A DNA stretch of 64,000 bases from DASRDS01 sp035570055. GTDB lineage: Bacteria > Gemmatimonadota > Gemmatimonadetes > Gemmatimonadales > Gemmatimonadaceae. A program made the translations under genes and the position numbers. The notes under the pieces were generated by a model. That model ran no database searches, had not been told where the DNA came from, and saw nothing but the letters and a program-made list of their open reading frames with translations. Shown piece after piece: positions 8,327 to 17,117 of this stretch (positions are counted from its first letter, which is position 1; each line of letters starts with the position of its first letter). Where the stretch lies: contig DATMLM010000049.1 of NCBI GenBank assembly GCA_035570055.1, positions 1-64,000 of the forward strand, in the 5' to 3' direction.

Positions 8327-9334
8327 ATGCGTGGCGTTATTCGTTCGTTCGCGTTCGGGGCGCTCGCGATTGGCGTGCCCAGTGCAGCCCTGCAGGCGCA
8401 GTCCGCCCAGTGTGCCAACGCCTCCGTCCAGTTGCAGGACGGTTGCCAGAAAACCATGGACCTGTTCGCCTTCCTCGCCCCGCAACTGGCGAGTTCCGTC
8501 GCCGGCGGCAATGCCATCCTCGGCCAAGGGGGGTCGCTCGGCGGGCTCGGACACTTCACGATTGGCGTCCAGGCCAACGTCGTGAAGGGCGACATTCCCA
8601 AATTCAACCAGTTCCAGGTCGCGACGACCGGGTCTCAGGCGACGGATTTCAACGCGTCGAACTTCCCGGTGCCCATGCCGTCCGCGATCCTCGGCATCGG
8701 CATCTTCGGCGGCATCCCGCTGGGGATCACGAGGATTGGCGGCGTCGACGCGATCGTGAGCGGGATCTATATCCCGAAGGTCTCGAGCAACAACATCTCG
8801 CTGCAACCGAAGAACTCGTTCCAGGTCGGGTATGGCGCGCGCCTCGGCATCGTGCAGGAGACGCCGTTCACGCCCGCCGTCTCGGCCTCGTGGATGGAGC
8901 GCGATCTGCCGACGACCACGATCTCCGGCTCGGACAACAACGGCGACACGCTGACGGTGCATAACCTGTCGGTCAAGACCAGCGCGTGGCGCGTCGTGGC
9001 CAGCAAGAACTTCTTCATCCTCGGTCTCGCGGCCGGGGTCGGCCAAGACCACTATAGCATGTCGACCGACGTGGACGTCGGGCTGAACCAGAGCGCATAC
9101 CCCGCCTGCCAAGTGCCGGGGGCCGTTTGCTCGGGCACTGTTGCCAGTCCCAAGCTGAGCATCACCCGGGCGAACTACTTCGGCGATCTCTCGATCAACA
9201 TGTCGATCTTCCGGACGGTCTTCGAGGTCGGCCAGGTGGCCGGGAAGGACATCCCGACCTTCAATACGTTCAGTGGGAACGTCGCCGGGTACAGCCGCCT
9301 CTATGGTTCGGTGGGGTTTTTGTTCAAGATTTAG
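8327..9334 (+). CDS. Putative outer-membrane beta-barrel protein
   Basis: A 335-residue secreted protein with a signal peptide (FAFGALAIGVPSAALQAQ, cleavage probably after AQA or AQ near residue 26). The mature chain alternates polar and aromatic residues in short strands and ends GSVGFLFKI, a barrel-like terminus, although the usual last aromatic residue is replaced by Ile. A CANASVQLQDGC segment follows the cleavage site. I recognise no specific family or ligand. A longer reading upstream overlaps purM and lacks the signal peptide at its start, so I use the ATG 18 bases after purM. Only three bases separate it from ribD. Confidence 0.75.
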   Translation: MRGVIRSFAFGALAIGVPSAALQAQSAQCANASVQLQDGCQKTMDLFAFLAPQLASSVAGGNAILGQGGSLGGLGHFTIGVQANVVKGDIPKFNQFQVATTGSQATDFNASNFPVPMPSAILGIGIFGGIPLGITRIGGVDAIVSGIYIPKVSSNNISLQPKNSFQVGYGARLGIVQETPFTPAVSASWMERDLPTTTISGSDNNGDTLTVHNLSVKTSAWRVVASKNFFILGLAAGVGQDHYSMSTDVDVGLNQSAYPACQVPGAVCSGTVASPKLSITRANYFGDLSINMSIFRTVFEVGQVAGKDIPTFNTFSGNVAGYSRLYGSVGFLFKI

Positions 9335-9337
9335 GGC

Positions 9338-10399
9338 ATGGATCATGAGCTAATGGCGAGGGCGCTCGCGCTCGCTGAGCTGGGGTGGGGACAGACGGCG
9401 CCGAACCCAATGGTCGGCGCCGTTCTTGTGCGCGATGGAGAGATCGTCGGCGAAGGGTACCACGCGCGGTATGGCGGGGATCACGCCGAGATCGTGGCCT
9501 TGCGCATGGCCGGCGAGCGGGCGCTCGGCGCGACGATGTACGTGACCCTCGAGCCCTGTGCGCACCACGGGAAGACACCGCCATGTGCCGACGCCATTCT
9601 CGCCGCGGGCGTCGCGCGGGTCGTCGCCGCCACGACTGACCCAAACCCTGTTGCAGCCGGGGGCGCCGCGCGGCTTCTGGCCGCGGGCGTCGAGTTCGAG
9701 GTCGGGGTGGACGAGAAGGCGGCCCGGGAGCTCAACGCACCGTTTTTCCATGCAGCGAAGTCCAAGCGCCCCTGGGTGACGCTCAAACTCGGCGTATCAC
9801 TCGACGGGGCTATCGCGGATAGTGGCGGGCAAAGCAAGTGGATTACGAATGCCGCTTCCCGTCGCGAGACCCATCGGCTGCGAGCCGGCAACGATGCCAT
9901 CGCGGTCGGAATCGGAACTGTTCTGGCGGACGATCCGGCACTGACCGTCCGGGAGGCTCCCACTCCACCTCGCGTCCCCCCAATTCGTGTGGTCTTCGAC
10001 CGATCGGCGCGACTACCGCTCGACAGCCAGCTCGTACGGACGGCCCGCGAGGTGCCGGTCGTGGTGGTCGCCGGCCGGGCGGCCCCGAAGTTGGAAAACC
10101 ACGGGGTCGAGGTCATCGTGGCGCATACGACGCTCGAAGCCCTCGAAGCGTTGAAAAAACGGGGCGTGCGGGCGCTCCTGGTCGAAGGAGGCGCTCGGCT
10201 CGCGGGCGAGCTTGTTGGCGGGAAGCTGGTCGACCGACTCGTTATCTTTCAGTCGCCCCGCATCCTCGGCGCCGGGGCCACTGGAGCCTTTGCGTTCGCG
10301 CCGCGAGAGACCGCGGCCGATGCACCAAAGCTTCCCATCATTGTGCGCCGGGCATTTGATGACGACCTAATGACCGTGTATCAATGTTCACGGGACTGA
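9338..10399 (+). CDS. ribD: Bifunctional pyrimidine deaminase / reductase of riboflavin synthesis
   Basis: Catalyses the second and third steps of riboflavin synthesis: deamination of the GTP cyclohydrolase II product, then NADPH reduction of the ribosyl chain. The N-terminal deaminase carries the zinc motifs HAEIVALR (about residue 50) and EPCAHHGKTPPC (about 72-83). The C-terminal reductase begins near RPWVTLKLGVSLDG and contains the LVEGGARLAGEL motif. Length is 353 residues. It heads the ribD-ribE-ribBA-ribH run and overlaps ribE by 16 bases. There is no room for an FMN riboswitch directly upstream. Confidence 0.97.
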   Translation: MDHELMARALALAELGWGQTAPNPMVGAVLVRDGEIVGEGYHARYGGDHAEIVALRMAGERALGATMYVTLEPCAHHGKTPPCADAILAAGVARVVAATTDPNPVAAGGAARLLAAGVEFEVGVDEKAARELNAPFFHAAKSKRPWVTLKLGVSLDGAIADSGGQSKWITNAASRRETHRLRAGNDAIAVGIGTVLADDPALTVREAPTPPRVPPIRVVFDRSARLPLDSQLVRTAREVPVVVVAGRAAPKLENHGVEVIVAHTTLEALEALKKRGVRALLVEGGARLAGELVGGKLVDRLVIFQSPRILGAGATGAFAFAPRETAADAPKLPIIVRRAFDDDLMTVYQCSRD

Positions 10400-10986
10400 T
10401 CGACGACGTCGGGACGGTCGAGCGCGTGCTCGATACTCCCGCCGGACGCGAATTGACCATCGCGTGCCGGTACGAAGACCTTGCGCCCGGCGAGAGCATC
10501 GCCATCAACGGCGCCTGTCTCACGGTACGCGAGTGTGCGCCGCGCCGTTTCACCGTCGCGGCGATCGTCACGACGCTGGACCGGACGACCGTTGCGAATT
10601 GGACGGCGGGCACACGAGTCAACCTCGAACGCTCGTTGCGCTCGAGTGACCGGCTCGGCGGCCATATCGTGCAGGGGCACGTCGATGGCGTCGGACGTGT
10701 GCGCGGAACCTCGCGGCGCGAGGATGCCTGGCTCATTGACGTGGAGGTACCAGATGATATCTCCGAGCTCCTGGTCCCCCACGGTGCGATTGCTGTCGAT
10801 GGCGTGAGCCTCACCGTCAACGAGATTTTGGGACGAGATGCGCTGCAGCTTTCCATCATCGAGTACACGTTGCGCCATACCACGCTCGGGTCCCTGAAGG
10901 CCGGCGACCGAGTGCAAGTCGAGGCCGATGTGATCGGCAAATACGTGCGTCGGCTAGTCGCCCCCTACACCGGGAGCCTATCGTGA
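10384..10986 (+). CDS. ribE: Riboflavin synthase, alpha chain
   Basis: Converts two 6,7-dimethyl-8-ribityllumazine molecules to riboflavin, the last step of the pathway. The 200 residues form two homologous lumazine-binding repeats: the first starts MFTGLIDDVGTV, the second GHIVQGHVDGVG near residue 95. The conserved INGACLTV (repeat one) and VDGVSLTVN (repeat two) ligand segments are present. It overlaps ribD by 16 bases and ribBA by four. Confidence 0.96.
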   Translation: MFTGLIDDVGTVERVLDTPAGRELTIACRYEDLAPGESIAINGACLTVRECAPRRFTVAAIVTTLDRTTVANWTAGTRVNLERSLRSSDRLGGHIVQGHVDGVGRVRGTSRREDAWLIDVEVPDDISELLVPHGAIAVDGVSLTVNEILGRDALQLSIIEYTLRHTTLGSLKAGDRVQVEADVIGKYVRRLVAPYTGSLS

Positions 10987-12188
10987 GCTTCGCACCGATC
11001 GAGCAAGCGATCGCGGACATTCGCGCCGGCAAGTTCGTGCTGGTCGCCGATGACGAGGATCGCGAGAACGAGGGCGATCTCATCTGCGCGGCCGAAAAGG
11101 TCACGCCGGAGATGATCAATTTCTTGTTGCTCAATGCCCGCGGTCTGATTTGCTTGGCGCTGACGCCGGAGCGCGTCGAGCACCTGCGACTGTCTCCACA
11201 AACCGAAGTGAACACCGAGGCCATGCGCACGGCGTTCACGACGACGATTGACGCCGCCGCGCGCTATGGTGTGACGACCGGCGTCAGCGCGAGTGATCGC
11301 GCCACGACCATTCGGGTCGCGGTGGATCCGCGGAGCGTGCCTGGCGATCTGGTGCGTCCCGGGCATATCAACCCGCTCCGCGCGAGGGCTGGTGGGGTGC
11401 TGCAGCGGGTGGGACACACCGAGGCCGCGGTGGACCTCGCACGACTCGCCGGACTCTATCCCGCCGGAGTGATTTGCGAAGTCATGAACACCGATGGGAC
11501 GATGGCCAAGCGGCAGAACCTGGAACAATTCGCGGCGACGCACGGCATCACGTTCGTCACCGTCGCGCAATTAGTGTCGTATCGGCTGCGCACCGAGCGG
11601 CTCGTGCATCGGGTTGCCGAGGCGCGGCTGCCGTTGGAGCACGGCGCCTGGCGCATCATCGGGTATCGCAACGATGTCGATCAGCATGAGCATGTCGCGC
11701 TGATCTTCGGTGATGTGGCGGGAGGCGAGGATGTGTTGGTCCGGATGCATTCGAAGTGCCTCACCGGCGACGTCTTTCACTCCCAGCGCTGCGACTGCGG
11801 TTGGCAGTTGGATCGTGCAATGGAGATGATCGCGCAAGCGGGACGCGGCGTGTTGGTCTACCTCGATCAAGAGGGTCGCGGCATCGGCTTGCTCAATAAG
11901 CTCAAGGCGTACGCGCTTCAAGACGAGGGCGCGGATACCGTTGAGGCCAACGAGCAGCTCGGGTTCAAGCCTGATTTGAGAGACTATGGAATCGGGGCCC
12001 AGATTCTCTTGGATCTGGGATTGAAATCCATTCGCGTGCTGACCAACAACCCTCGCAAAATGGTCGGACTCGAGGGTTATGGCCTGCGCATTGTGGATGG
12101 TGTCAGAATAGAGGCGCCCGCGACGCAGGAAAACGCTTCGTATCTCCAGACGAAGCGATCGAAGCTCGGCCACCTGCTCGCCTCGTAG
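10983..12188 (+). CDS. ribBA: 3,4-dihydroxy-2-butanone-4-phosphate synthase / GTP cyclohydrolase II
   Basis: Two-domain enzyme supplying both precursors of riboflavin. Residues 1-200 are the RibB domain with the acidic DDEDRENEGDL loop and the GHTEAAVDLARLAG motif. Residues 200-401 are the RibA domain with zinc cysteines in KCLTGDVFHSQRCDCG and the catalytic DQEGRGIGL segment, ending KLGHLL. Both halves keep their active residues, so both activities are expected. The GTG start overlaps the ribE stop by four bases. Confidence 0.97.
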   Translation: MSFAPIEQAIADIRAGKFVLVADDEDRENEGDLICAAEKVTPEMINFLLLNARGLICLALTPERVEHLRLSPQTEVNTEAMRTAFTTTIDAAARYGVTTGVSASDRATTIRVAVDPRSVPGDLVRPGHINPLRARAGGVLQRVGHTEAAVDLARLAGLYPAGVICEVMNTDGTMAKRQNLEQFAATHGITFVTVAQLVSYRLRTERLVHRVAEARLPLEHGAWRIIGYRNDVDQHEHVALIFGDVAGGEDVLVRMHSKCLTGDVFHSQRCDCGWQLDRAMEMIAQAGRGVLVYLDQEGRGIGLLNKLKAYALQDEGADTVEANEQLGFKPDLRDYGIGAQILLDLGLKSIRVLTNNPRKMVGLEGYGLRIVDGVRIEAPATQENASYLQTKRSKLGHLLAS

Positions 12189-12189
12189 C

Positions 12190-12672
12190 GTGGCCGAGTT
12201 CGCGGGGGAGATAGCGGCCCAGGGGCGGCGCTTTGCCGTGGTGGCCAGCCGGTTCAACGAGCAGATCACGCAGAAGCTGGCCGAAGGCGCGGTGACGGCG
12301 TTGCTCGACGCCGGCGCGGCGTACGACGATGTGGACCTCGTGTGGGTGCCCGGGGCGTGGGAGCTGCCGGCCGCGGCGCGCGCGCTGTTGGCGTCCGACC
12401 GGTATGACGCCATTGTCGCCGTTGGCGCGGTCGTTCGCGGCGACACGCCGCATTTCGATTTCGTGGCTGGCGAGGCGTCGCGGGGGCTCGCCGATGCGAG
12501 CGCCGAGTTTCACACCCCGGTGGGGTTCGGGTTGCTGACGTGCGATACGATGGAGCAGGCGGAAGCGCGCGCGGGCGGGCTGCACGGCAACAAGGGCGCC
12601 GATGCGGCGCGGGCGGCCATCGAGATGGCCGACCTGTTCGCGCGTCTCGCCATCGATGAAGACGCGACTTGA
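12190..12672 (+). CDS. ribH: 6,7-dimethyl-8-ribityllumazine synthase
   Basis: Condenses the ribityl-aminouracil with dihydroxybutanone phosphate. The 160-residue chain shows the family landmarks VVASRFNEQITQKL, VPGAWELPAAARAL, VGAVVRGDTPHFDFVA (with the catalytic His) and GFGLLTCDT with a following Glu. It starts at GTG one base after ribBA and overlaps nusB by 17 bases, completing the riboflavin genes. Confidence 0.96.
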   Translation: MAEFAGEIAAQGRRFAVVASRFNEQITQKLAEGAVTALLDAGAAYDDVDLVWVPGAWELPAAARALLASDRYDAIVAVGAVVRGDTPHFDFVAGEASRGLADASAEFHTPVGFGLLTCDTMEQAEARAGGLHGNKGADAARAAIEMADLFARLAIDEDAT

Positions 12673-13075
12673 GACTCGCGCGCGATCGCGCGCATTGCAG
12701 GCCCTCTATGCGTGGGATATTCGGTCGGCGCGGGAGCCGCTGATCCGCATCGCCGCGCAGGTGTGGGACGATTTGGCGGTGCCGCCTGACGAGCGCCAGA
12801 TCGCCGGCGAGATTGTGCGGATCGTATCGAGTCAGGGTGCGGATCTCGATCGCACGCTCGCCGATGTGACGACGAACTGGCGGCTGGATCGCATCGGGGC
12901 CATCGAGCGCTCTGTGCTGCGCCTCGCGGCCGCGGAGCTGGCCCGTGGGGTGACGCCGCCGCGCGTCGTTATCCAGGAAGCGATACGACTCGCCGAGCGC
13001 TATGGGTCGGCCAAGAGCGCGGCGTTCGTGAACGGCGTCCTCGACGCGCTTGCCCGGCGCACGGGTCGGTTGTAA
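12656..13075 (+). CDS. nusB: Transcription antitermination factor NusB
   Basis: RNA-binding all-helical protein that joins NusE/S10 at boxA during rRNA antitermination. I start at the ATG giving MKTRLETRARSRALQALYAW, the normal NusB N-terminus with the RNA-binding RSRALQALYAWD segment; the protein is 139 residues. Later helices include WRLDRIGAIERSVLRLAAAEL and VVIQEAIRLAERYGS, ending near FVNGVLDAL. It lies directly after ribH, a very common bacterial arrangement. Confidence 0.95.
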   Translation: MKTRLETRARSRALQALYAWDIRSAREPLIRIAAQVWDDLAVPPDERQIAGEIVRIVSSQGADLDRTLADVTTNWRLDRIGAIERSVLRLAAAELARGVTPPRVVIQEAIRLAERYGSAKSAAFVNGVLDALARRTGRL

Positions 13076-13081
13076 GCGCGC

Positions 13082-14212
13082 ATGCGCATCGTCGTCATCA
13101 ACTGGCAGGATCGCGAGAATCCGCAAGCCGGCGGAGCGGAGACGCATCTGCACGAGCTCTTTGGGCGTCTCGTCGGATACGGGCACGAGGTCTCACTCGT
13201 ATGCGCCGGTTGGCGGGGCGCCGCGCCGCGCGCGGAGCTCGATGGCATCCAGGTCTATCGGGTCGGGACGCGCCACACGTATCCGTTGCACGCCCGGCGT
13301 CACTACGAGTCGCTATTCCCACCCGGCTCGCACGACATCCTGGTCGAGGATCTCAACAAGATCCCGTTGGCCACGCCGCATTGGAAAGCCCCGCCGGTGG
13401 TCGGGCTGGTGCATCATCTCTTCGGGCTGACGGCGTTTCGGGAACTCGCGGCGCCGTTGGCGAGTGCGGTCTGGCTCGCAGAGCGGCCCCTCCCGCTCAT
13501 CTATCGGAACGTGCCGTTTCAGGCGGTAAGCGAAAGCACGGCCAGTGATCTGGTCGCTCGGGGAATCAGACGCGAGAACGTTACGGTCATCTTTCAGGGG
13601 GTCGATACTGGCTGGTATACGCCATGTGATACCGAGCGGACGACGGAGCCACGATTCGCATACCTCGGTCGTCTAAAGAGATACAAAGGGGTGCATCTGG
13701 TCATTCGGGCCTTCGCGGAGGTCAGGCAGCGCTATCCCGCGGCGACGCTGGATATCGCCGGGGCTGGCGACTACCGGCCTAAGCTGGAGCGACTCACAAG
13801 CTCGCTTGACCTCGGGGAGAGCGTACGGTTTCTTGGCAGAGTGTCCGAGCGGGAGAAGTTGGCGCTCTTGAGGCGGTCGTGGGCGCTGTTGTTTGCGTCG
13901 CCGAAGGAGGGGTGGGGTATAACGAACCTCGAGGCGGCGGCGTGCGGTACGCCGGTGGTTGCCTCGAACTCACCCGGCATCCGGGAGTCCGTCATCGACG
14001 GCAAGACCGGCTATCTCGTTCCGCATGGCGACATTCACGCGCTGGCCGACGCCCTTGGACGATTCGCGGGTGAGCCAGGGCTCGTACGTATGATGGGCGC
14101 CAACGGGCGGAAATTTGCCGAGACCTTCACCTGGGATCGAGCCGCGACTGAGACCGAAGCGCACCTCTCTTCCGTTCTTGCGTACAGCAACCAAGCCACA
14201 CACGGAGGGTAA
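13082..14212 (+). CDS. Glycosyltransferase family 4
   Basis: A 376-residue GT-B glycosyltransferase. The N-terminal half begins MRIVVINWQDRENPQAGGAE, with the GGAETHLHEL acceptor-side loop; the C-terminal half has the YLGRLKRYKGVHLV donor segment and the E-x7-E signature in PKEGWGITNLEAAACGTPVV (about residues 273-292). The sugar and acceptor cannot be read from sequence. No other cell-surface polysaccharide genes are nearby, so its pathway is open. Its 3' end contains the strong ribosome-binding site of the following hibernation factor. Confidence 0.9.
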   Translation: MRIVVINWQDRENPQAGGAETHLHELFGRLVGYGHEVSLVCAGWRGAAPRAELDGIQVYRVGTRHTYPLHARRHYESLFPPGSHDILVEDLNKIPLATPHWKAPPVVGLVHHLFGLTAFRELAAPLASAVWLAERPLPLIYRNVPFQAVSESTASDLVARGIRRENVTVIFQGVDTGWYTPCDTERTTEPRFAYLGRLKRYKGVHLVIRAFAEVRQRYPAATLDIAGAGDYRPKLERLTSSLDLGESVRFLGRVSEREKLALLRRSWALLFASPKEGWGITNLEAAACGTPVVASNSPGIRESVIDGKTGYLVPHGDIHALADALGRFAGEPGLVRMMGANGRKFAETFTWDRAATETEAHLSSVLAYSNQATHGG

Positions 14213-14216
14213 GCTC

Positions 14217-14549
14217 ATGGACGTCATCTTTCATGCCCACCACGCCGTCATCTCCGATCGAGTTCGTGCCCGAGCGCAGGCAGCAGTCGAGCGCGCGGCC
14301 GAGCGACTCAAGCGGAGCGTCGACGCCGTGGTGCGGTTTGAGGGAGACGGCCGAACGCGGCGCGTGGAGATCGTGCTCCACGCGCCACGGCATCGGAGGC
14401 TGGTCGCCGAGGGTCACGCCCCGTTCTTTGGCGCGGCGCTCGCAAACGCGATCCGGTGCATCGAAGCGCAATTGCGCAGCTCCAAACGAACGCCCAAGGC
14501 TCGACGAGCCCGGCCTCCTGCATTGACACTGCGCGAGAGCCGCGCCTAA
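14217..14549 (+). CDS. hpf: Ribosome hibernation promoting factor, short HPF/RaiA family
   Basis: Binds the small ribosomal subunit under stress or stationary phase. The 110-residue chain has the family pattern DVIFHAHHAVISDRVRARAQ, a central VEIVLHAPRHRRLVAEG strand pair and ALANAIRCIEAQLRSSKR, followed by a basic tail. The start is fixed by GGAGG at 14204-14208, eight bases upstream. It precedes HPr kinase and the PTS genes; in Proteobacteria hpf also sits beside PTS regulatory genes, so the association looks conserved. Confidence 0.87.
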   Translation: MDVIFHAHHAVISDRVRARAQAAVERAAERLKRSVDAVVRFEGDGRTRRVEIVLHAPRHRRLVAEGHAPFFGAALANAIRCIEAQLRSSKRTPKARRARPPALTLRESRA

Positions 14550-14557
14550 CCTATCGA

Positions 14558-15541
14558 GTGCCACGAACCATCACGGTCGGCCACCTCTACGAGCGACTCC
14601 GCGACGCGCTGGAGCTCGAACAGGTGGTCGTCCCTGGTGGTGGCGGCTTGGGACTCGACCGGCCGATCACGTCATCCGAGGTCTCCTCTCCCGGTCTGGT
14701 CCTGGCCGGGTACGTCGAACGTTTCGGCGGGGGTCGCCTCTTGGTCCTGGGCGAGACCGAGATCTCCTATCTCAATTCGTTGAGCGTTGAACATCGCCTC
14801 GCCTCGCTCCGGCGGTTTTTCGAGTTCCCGATCCCGGCGCTGTTCGTCACGAAATCCCAACCATTGCCCGCAGGATTGGCCGACGTGGCGGCCGCCGCGG
14901 GCGTGCCGGTGTTTCGGTCGCCGCTGAAAACCAATGAGTTCTATCGGCGCATGTGGCCGATGCTCGAGGATGAATTCGCGGCGTCGACAACTATCCATGG
15001 TTCTCTGGCCGACGTATTTGGCGTGGGCCTGCTGTTTATCGGGAAGAGCGGCATAGGCAAATCCGAGTGCGTCCTGGATCTCGTCGAACGAGGCCATAGA
15101 CTGGTGGCGGACGATTTGGTCCTGGTGACGCGCCGAGGCCAGGATGTCCTCGTGGGACGGGGCCACGAGCTGCAAAGACACTTCATGGAAGTCCGCGGTA
15201 TCGGCCTCGTGGACGTCCGGGCGATCTTTGGCATCCGCGCGGTGCGCCAGCAGAAGCGCATCGAGGTGATCGTCCAGTTGGAAGAGTGGAATTCCGAAGC
15301 CGTGATCGACCGCACCGGGCTGGATGGCGTCACCATGGAGATCCTCGATGTGCCTATCCCTAAGATCACGGTGCCGCTCAATCCGGGCAAAAACATTACG
15401 GTGGTCGCGGAGGTGATCGCGATGAACCATCTGTTGCGGTACTCTGGTGTCGACGCCGCCGAGGCGTTCAACGAGCGCTTGATCGCGCGCATGCGCGATG
15501 CCTCGTCCATCCGCCGCTACCTGCAGGAAGACGATGAGTAA
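14558..15541 (+). CDS. hprK: HPr kinase/phosphorylase
   Basis: Phosphorylates and dephosphorylates HPr at Ser46, tuning PTS and catabolite control. I choose the GTG giving MPRTITVGHLYERLRD (327 residues), which matches the usual N-terminus; a longer reading overlaps hpf. The Walker A loop GKSGIGKSE lies near residues 163-171, and the family signature MEVRGIGLVDVRAIFG near 207-222, followed by VPLNPGKNITVVAEVIAMNHLL. It overlaps the EIIA gene by eight bases. Confidence 0.95.
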   Translation: MPRTITVGHLYERLRDALELEQVVVPGGGGLGLDRPITSSEVSSPGLVLAGYVERFGGGRLLVLGETEISYLNSLSVEHRLASLRRFFEFPIPALFVTKSQPLPAGLADVAAAAGVPVFRSPLKTNEFYRRMWPMLEDEFAASTTIHGSLADVFGVGLLFIGKSGIGKSECVLDLVERGHRLVADDLVLVTRRGQDVLVGRGHELQRHFMEVRGIGLVDVRAIFGIRAVRQQKRIEVIVQLEEWNSEAVIDRTGLDGVTMEILDVPIPKITVPLNPGKNITVVAEVIAMNHLLRYSGVDAAEAFNERLIARMRDASSIRRYLQEDDE

Positions 15542-15932
15542 CCCGGCCGTCCGCGCCATCGTCGCCGGACACGGCGACTTCGCGACCGGGATGATCTCGG
15601 CCGTCGATCAGATCACGGGCCGTGGCGGCGTCTTCGTGCCGATGACGAACCGCGACCTCTCCGTGGACGACATCACGAAATCTCTCGAGTCGCTCCTCGA
15701 CCGCACGGGCGCCGGTGTCGTGTTCACGGATCTGCCGGCCGGGAGCGCGACGGTCGCCGCGCGGCGCGTGCAGCGCGCGCACCCCGACCTCGTCGTCGTC
15801 ACGGCGATCAGTCTGCCGGTGCTGCTCGACTTCGTGTTCCAGGGCGATCTGGCCGCCGCCGATGCGGCGCGGCACGCCGTCGAGAAGGGGCACGGCGCCC
15901 TGGCGATCGTGGGGTTACCCGGTGCCCGTTGA
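15534..15932 (+). CDS. PTS mannose-family EIIA component
   Basis: Receives phosphate from HPr and passes it to EIIB. The 132-residue chain begins MSNPAVRAIVAGHGDFATGM; His13 is the expected phosphorylation site in the family motif GHGxFAxGM. The VFTDLPAGSATVAARR segment matches the rest of the fold. The ATG lies inside the end of hprK. The EIIA is a free-standing polypeptide here, not fused to EIIB as in E. coli ManX. Confidence 0.93.
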   Translation: MSNPAVRAIVAGHGDFATGMISAVDQITGRGGVFVPMTNRDLSVDDITKSLESLLDRTGAGVVFTDLPAGSATVAARRVQRAHPDLVVVTAISLPVLLDFVFQGDLAAADAARHAVEKGHGALAIVGLPGAR

Positions 15933-16419
15933 TCTCTATCGTATCGACGACCGCCGGATCCACGGACAGGTGGTCGTGGGCTGGGGCCAGCCGCTCGACC
16001 TGCGGTTCATCGTACTGGTCGACAACGAGATCGCGTCCAGCGATTGGGAGCAAGAGCTCTATCGCATGGGCGTTCCGCCGGACATGGACGTGTTCTTCGA
16101 GAGCGTCGACAGCATCGCGACGGATTTTGCCCGGTTCACGCGCGACGCGCGGCACGGCATTCTGCTGACGAGCGACATCGACACGATGCGTCAGCTGGTC
16201 GAGCGCATGCCGAACGCCATTCGGGCCGTGAACCTCGGCGGCATTCATCATCGGCCGGGCCGCAGCCCGAAGTTGCGATACGTCTTTCTCGATGGGACCG
16301 AAGAGGACGCGTTGCGCGGGCTCGCGTCGCGTGGCGTCATCGTCAGCGCGCAGGATGTCCCGGCCGCGCGACCCATCCCGCTCGACGAGCTCTTGGCGCT
16401 CCATGGGGCCGCCAAGTGA
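15922..16419 (+). CDS. PTS mannose/sorbose-family EIIB component
   Basis: Takes phosphate from EIIA and gives it to the sugar during transport. The 165 residues start MPVDLYRIDDRRIHGQVVVG, with His14 in the classical R-I-D-x-R-x-x-H-G-Q motif. The GTG start is supported by this motif lying where the family expects it; the frame upstream runs antiphase through EIIA. It overlaps EIIA by 11 bases and EIIC by four. Confidence 0.93.
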   Translation: MPVDLYRIDDRRIHGQVVVGWGQPLDLRFIVLVDNEIASSDWEQELYRMGVPPDMDVFFESVDSIATDFARFTRDARHGILLTSDIDTMRQLVERMPNAIRAVNLGGIHHRPGRSPKLRYVFLDGTEEDALRGLASRGVIVSAQDVPAARPIPLDELLALHGAAK

Positions 16420-17117
16420 ATTGGTTCAATCTCGTCCCGTTCGTGTTGCTGGGCGCCATCGTCGGGCTCGACGTCGTCAGCTTTCCGCAGGCCATGATTT
16501 CGCGCCCCATTGTCGCGGCCACCGCGAGCGCGGCCCTCGGCGGGCATCCGGGGCTCGGGCTCGCGCTCGGCGCGACGCTCGAGCTCATTGCGCTCGAGAT
16601 GCTGCCATTCGGGGCCTCCCGCTACCCCGAGTGGGGTTCGGCGTCGGTTGTCGGTGGGGCCATCATCGCCGGTACTCCAGGCCAGACTATTACTCCAACC
16701 GTCACGTCCTCGGCATTGGTGCTTGCGGTGCTCGCTGCGCTTGCGACAGCCTGGATCGGCGGCTGGACGATGGTGATGCTGCGTCGCCTCAACGCGGTCT
16801 GGGCGCGACGGGCTACGCCGATACTCGACACCGGATCACCACGAACGGTCGATGGGCTGCAAATCCGGGGACTCTGCGCCGACCTGCTGCGCGGGGCACT
16901 GCTCACGGCCATAGCCTTGGCGGTTCTCAATCCGATAGTTGACGCCGTCATTCACTTGTGGGGCGTGCCACCGGCACAATCGCGAGCCGTCGTCGTCGGC
17001 GTCTCGGCGACGGTGGCAGTCGCGGCGGCGTGGAAAGTCTTTCACACGACCAAAGGCGCGCCCTGGTTCTTTCTCGCCGGATTGGCGGCGGGCGTCGCGT
17101 TGGCGTGGGCCCAATGA
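16416..17117 (+). CDS. PTS mannose/sorbose-family EIIC membrane component
   Basis: Integral-membrane sugar channel subunit, 233 residues with about six to seven hydrophobic segments. The start MNWFNLVPFVLLGAIVGLD and the GATLELIALEMLPFGASRYP loop are typical of the ManY/SorA family. The GTG start shares four bases with the EIIB stop (GTGA) and the stop shares four with EIID (ATGA). The transported sugar cannot be deduced. Confidence 0.9.
   Translation: MNWFNLVPFVLLGAIVGLDVVSFPQAMISRPIVAATASAALGGHPGLGLALGATLELIALEMLPFGASRYPEWGSASVVGGAIIAGTPGQTITPTVTSSALVLAVLAALATAWIGGWTMVMLRRLNAVWARRATPILDTGSPRTVDGLQIRGLCADLLRGALLTAIALAVLNPIVDAVIHLWGVPPAQSRAVVVGVSATVAVAAAWKVFHTTKGAPWFFLAGLAAGVALAWAQ

Noticed and set aside
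9310..9338. FMN riboswitch before the riboflavin genes
   Set aside because: Only three bases separate the barrel gene from ribD, and no RFN-like sequence is present there or in the 17-base gap before the barrel gene.
7856..9346. 496-codon minus-strand open frame
   Set aside because: It is antisense to purM and the barrel protein gene; its composition is that of a reverse-complement shadow.
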